A stretch of 32,712 bases of DNA from Actinomycetota bacterium (GTDB lineage: Bacteria > Actinomycetota > Acidimicrobiia > Acidimicrobiales > Ilumatobacteraceae). The stretch is from positions 1 through 32,712 of the forward strand of contig VFZD01000014.1 in the NCBI GenBank assembly GCA_016871295.1, given 5' to 3'. Numbering within the stretch: position 1 is the first letter of the stretch; each line of letters starts with the position of its first letter. A model generated the notes under the pieces. It did no database searches and was not told the origin of the DNA. It saw only the letters and a list, made by a program, of their open reading frames with translations. A program made the translations under genes and the position numbers. Positions 31,039 to 32,712 of the stretch are shown piece after piece.

Positions 31039-31736
31039 AGCAGTCGCTTGATCACCACAAGACCGATCAAGAACGCGAGAACGATTGCCAACGGCAAAAG
31101 CAACACCTGCGACAGCGCACTTGGTTCGTTGCGCAACAACGCGAACAGGCCCGAGTCGACCAACTGCCCCGTCGGCGAGAGCGTGATTATCGGGTCTTCA
31201 AACTTCGGGCACGGCGCGTCTGAGTCGTCGATGCCGACCACCGCGTCGCCACCAAACAATTCTTTTTTTGTGCGCACCTTTGACTCGAGCGTGACGAACA
31301 TTTCGCTGGCCCCCGCACCGACCAAGTAAACCTCTCCTGGCTGCAAAAATCGTGTCTCGCGATCTGCGTAACGAACGGCGATCAAACCCGAGTTGACATA
31401 GGCGCCGAGCGAACCACCACGAACTTGTATCACCCGATAGGTGGCCAACAAATCATCGGTCGAAACCAACTCACCCACGAAAGTGGCGGTAGCCGACCGC
31501 GGCGCGATGCAGCCGGCCGGCAAAGTGGTCTGCGTCGCGGGGTCGATCAGCGGCAGCGATTCATCGAGCACGCTCAACCCGTCGCCCTGCTCGTCGGGTA
31601 TCGAATCATCGACGGGCGGAGTCGTCGCCAAAACGCCGCTCGCCAAAACGCTTCCCGCCGAGACGCTGCCCACCAATACGCCGCCCGCCAGGAGTGCAAT
31701 CAGCGCCGAGCGGCGAAAAACTCGCGAGGCTTTCAC
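31008..31736 (-). CDS. Exported, membrane-anchored protein of unknown function
   Basis: 242 aa, not recognised. It has an N-terminal signal peptide (basic start, hydrophobic stretch to about residue 38), an extracytoplasmic region of about 160 residues with an acidic linker (DDSIPDEQGDG) and two cysteines (GCIAP; APCPK), then a C-terminal membrane helix (about 209-231, VLLLPLAIVLAFLIGLVVI) and a basic tail (SARRSSRR). This is the layout of a type I membrane protein. The signal region is built of four pentapeptide repeats. The GTG start has AGGG close upstream and lies 16 bases after the enoyl-CoA hydratase gene, so they may be co-transcribed. Confidence 0.7.
   Translation of the reverse strand: MKASRVFRRSALIALLAGGVLVGSVSAGSVLASGVLATTPPVDDSIPDEQGDGLSVLDESLPLIDPATQTTLPAGCIAPRSATATFVGELVSTDDLLATYRVIQVRGGSLGAYVNSGLIAVRYADRETRFLQPGEVYLVGAGASEMFVTLESKVRTKKELFGGDAVVGIDDSDAPCPKFEDPIITLSPTGQLVDSGLFALLRNEPSALSQVLLLPLAIVLAFLIGLVVIKRLLVSARRSSRR
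31633..31692 (-). repeat. Four 15-bp tandem repeats in the signal-peptide region
   Basis: Four units of 15 bp start at 31633, 31648, 31663 and 31678, each beginning ACGC. On the minus strand they encode LAGGV, LVGSV, SAGSV and LASGV. Units differ at several bases, so the array is old or under selection for hydrophobicity. Confidence 0.75.
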
Positions 31737-31752
31737 GAAGCCCTGACGGCAA

Positions 31753-32547
31753 TCAGCGACCGGTGAATTTTGGATCTCGCTTCTCGATGAACGCGCGCAT
31801 CGCTTCGGCCGTATCGGCAGTCGAAAAGTTCACCGTCTGTGCCGCCGCCTCATCGTCGAGCGCCTGTTCGAGCGTGACGTTCAACGCGTTGTTCAGCAGG
31901 CGCTTAGTTTGGGCCAGGGCGATCGGCGGACCTGCGGCAAGTTTGCGCGCCCACTGGTCGACAAATTCGTCGAGTTCGTGGTCGGGCAGCACGCGATTCA
32001 CCAGCCCCATCTCGGCGGCGTCACTTGCCGAGACGATCTCGGCGAAAAACGCCAGTTCTTTCGCCCGATGCATCCCCACGCGCCGGGGCAAAAGCCACGA
32101 GCCACCGAAATCAAGCGACAACCCGCGTCGCGCAAAAATTTCAGAGAACCGCGCCGACTGCGATGCCACCACCAAATCACAACCGAGGGCCAGATTGCAG
32201 CCCGCACCCACCGCCACGCCGCGAACCTTGGCGATTGTCGGTTGCGGCAGATGTTGCAGGGCGATGCATGCGGCGTTCACCCGACGCATCGCCACCAAAT
32301 GATTCGGCCGCGCCACGCCACCGGCCGAAGAAGCAGCCTCGCCCCGACCGCTCAGGTCGGCCCCCGAACAAAAATCATTTCCCGCGCCCGTCACGACGAC
32401 GACCCGATCGTTGGCATTCGACGCGATCCGGCGAAATATCTCCGCCAAACCGTCCCACATCGGCGGATTCACGGCGTTCTTCTTTTTCGGCTGGTTGATC
32501 GTCACCGTGACAACCGAGTTCTCGCGCGAAACCAGCAGGCTCTCCAT
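31753..32547 (-). CDS. Enoyl-CoA hydratase/isomerase family protein (PaaG-like)
   Basis: A crotonase-fold protein, 264 aa from the ATG at 32547; an ATG at 32568 would add seven residues. The oxyanion-hole segments are CSGADLSG (about 60) and RGVAVGAGCNLALGCD (about 110). The first catalytic Glu of enoyl-CoA hydratase is replaced by Asn (GAGCN rather than GGGCE). The later region reads RGLSLDFGGSWLLPR, with an Asp as in PaaG and other isomerases. It is thus more likely an isomerase or PaaG-type enzyme than a classical hydratase. TATCGT seven bases before 32547 supports the shorter, leaderless start. Confidence 0.87.
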   Translation of the reverse strand: MESLLVSRENSVVTVTINQPKKKNAVNPPMWDGLAEIFRRIASNANDRVVVVTGAGNDFCSGADLSGRGEAASSAGGVARPNHLVAMRRVNAACIALQHLPQPTIAKVRGVAVGAGCNLALGCDLVVASQSARFSEIFARRGLSLDFGGSWLLPRRVGMHRAKELAFFAEIVSASDAAEMGLVNRVLPDHELDEFVDQWARKLAAGPPIALAQTKRLLNNALNVTLEQALDDEAAAQTVNFSTADTAEAMRAFIEKRDPKFTGR

Positions 32548-32554
32548 TGCATAG

Positions 32555-32562
32555 ACGATACT
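32555..32562. promoter_or_regulatory. Overlapping divergent -10 elements
   Basis: On the plus strand GATACT (32557-32562) is six bases before the ATG at 32569. On the minus strand TATCGT (32560-32555) is seven bases before the ATG at 32547. The two -10 elements overlap by four bases, and both transcripts would be leaderless. Confidence 0.45.
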
Positions 32563-32568
32563 TGCCAT

Positions 32569-32679
32569 ATGGGATTCGACCCGACCCGCAAGCGCACCAC
32601 GCGTCCCATCGATTACCTGATCGTCGGTGCGGCGATGATTGCAATTCTTGGGCTAGTGATTTGGGCGCTCATCGGCTGA
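32569..32679 (+). CDS. Small single-span membrane protein (36 aa)
   Basis: MGFDPTRKRTTRPIDYLIVG begins a 36-aa protein with a basic N-terminus and one membrane helix (about 16-35, ending VIWALIG). By the positive-inside rule its N-terminus faces the cytoplasm. I do not recognise it. GATACT six bases upstream suggests a leaderless mRNA, and the next frame starts three bases after the stop, so it is probably the first gene of an operon running out of the window. In the window it is divergent from the enoyl-CoA hydratase gene. Confidence 0.6.
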   Translation: MGFDPTRKRTTRPIDYLIVGAAMIAILGLVIWALIG

Positions 32680-32682
32680 CGA

Positions 32683-32712
32683 ATGTCAAAATCTATCTGG
32701 GATGGTTTGTAC
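32683..32712 (+). CDS. Start of a further gene, cut by the window edge
   Basis: An ATG three bases after the stop of the 36-aa gene opens a frame reading MSKSIWDGLY to the end of the window. Too little is visible for identification. Confidence 0.4.
   Translation, partial: MSKSIWDGLY

Noticed and set aside
1-32712. CRISPR arrays, toxin-antitoxin pairs or phage genes
   Set aside because: No regularly spaced repeats, no small toxin-antitoxin-like gene pair and no phage structural or integration genes were found.

Overview
The window looks like a chromosomal segment of a high-GC actinobacterium, most likely of the class Acidimicrobiia. Three things point that way. First, the order recA-miaB-miaA-dapF-hflX ... 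lexA / LysM gene / nrdR follows the order I recall from Mycobacterium tuberculosis (recA, miaB, miaA, dapF, hflX, lexA, Rv2719c, nrdR). Second, LexA sites are of the GAAC-N4-GTTC type. Third, many genes have a TAnnnT hexamer 6-7 nt before the start codon and no Shine-Dalgarno (SD) sequence, as expected of leaderless mRNAs. The class is an inference from gene content: a B12-dependent ribonucleotide reductase, a CYP124-like P450, an SsuD-like flavin enzyme and a thiolase. No rRNA, transposase, integrase or CRISPR array is visible.

Layout. 1-4.5 kb: thiolase (-), an AT-richer TylF-like sugar O-methyltransferase (-), a cytochrome P450 (+) and an SsuD-like flavin oxidoreductase (-). 4.5-10 kb: class II ribonucleotide reductase nrdJ (-), with a clear promoter and a hairpin-rich leader, then a molybdopterin oxidoreductase (-). 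10-12.4 kb: RibD-C reductase (+), nrdR (-), a LysM protein (-) and lexA (+); the LysM/lexA intergenic region carries four LexA sites. 12.4-14.7 kb: an operon of a kinase-like phosphotransferase, an AttH/CrtC-like protein and a 66-aa protein. 15-22.6 kb: SIMPL lipoprotein, dapC, hflX, dapF, miaA, miaB and recA, all on the minus strand; recA has its own LexA-controlled promoter. 22.8-24.6 kb: DUF983 protein and a class III aminotransferase. 24.7-26.1 kb: tRNA-His, tRNA-Lys and two tandem flavodoxin-fold oxidoreductases. 26.1-27.3 kb: an RNA m5U methyltransferase (-). 27.3-30.3 kb: an AT-rich island with a polytopic membrane protein and a broken glycosyltransferase-methyltransferase fusion, bounded by exact 19-bp direct repeats. 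30.3-32.7 kb: rpe, a membrane-anchored exported protein, an enoyl-CoA hydratase/isomerase, a 36-aa membrane protein and the start of one more gene.

How it fits together. lexA, recA and the LysM protein form a local SOS unit: LexA sites lie inside the 17-bp spacers of the recA and LysM promoters and across the lexA promoter. nrdR and nrdJ form a deoxynucleotide-supply pair, with an NrdR-box-like palindrome in the nrdJ leader. dapF and dapC serve lysine/peptidoglycan synthesis and lie in one run with hflX and the tRNA-modification genes miaA and miaB. The AT-rich genes are of surface-polysaccharide type and look like accessory cargo.

Best candidates for something undescribed: (1) the nrdJ leader, a chain of hairpins with two mutually exclusive pairings and an overlapping NrdR-box-like palindrome; (2) the 19-bp direct repeats around the glycan island, one of which contains the start codon of the RNA methyltransferase gene; (3) a tRNA-Lys whose 3' acceptor strand appears to serve as the ribosome-binding site of the gene starting five bases later.
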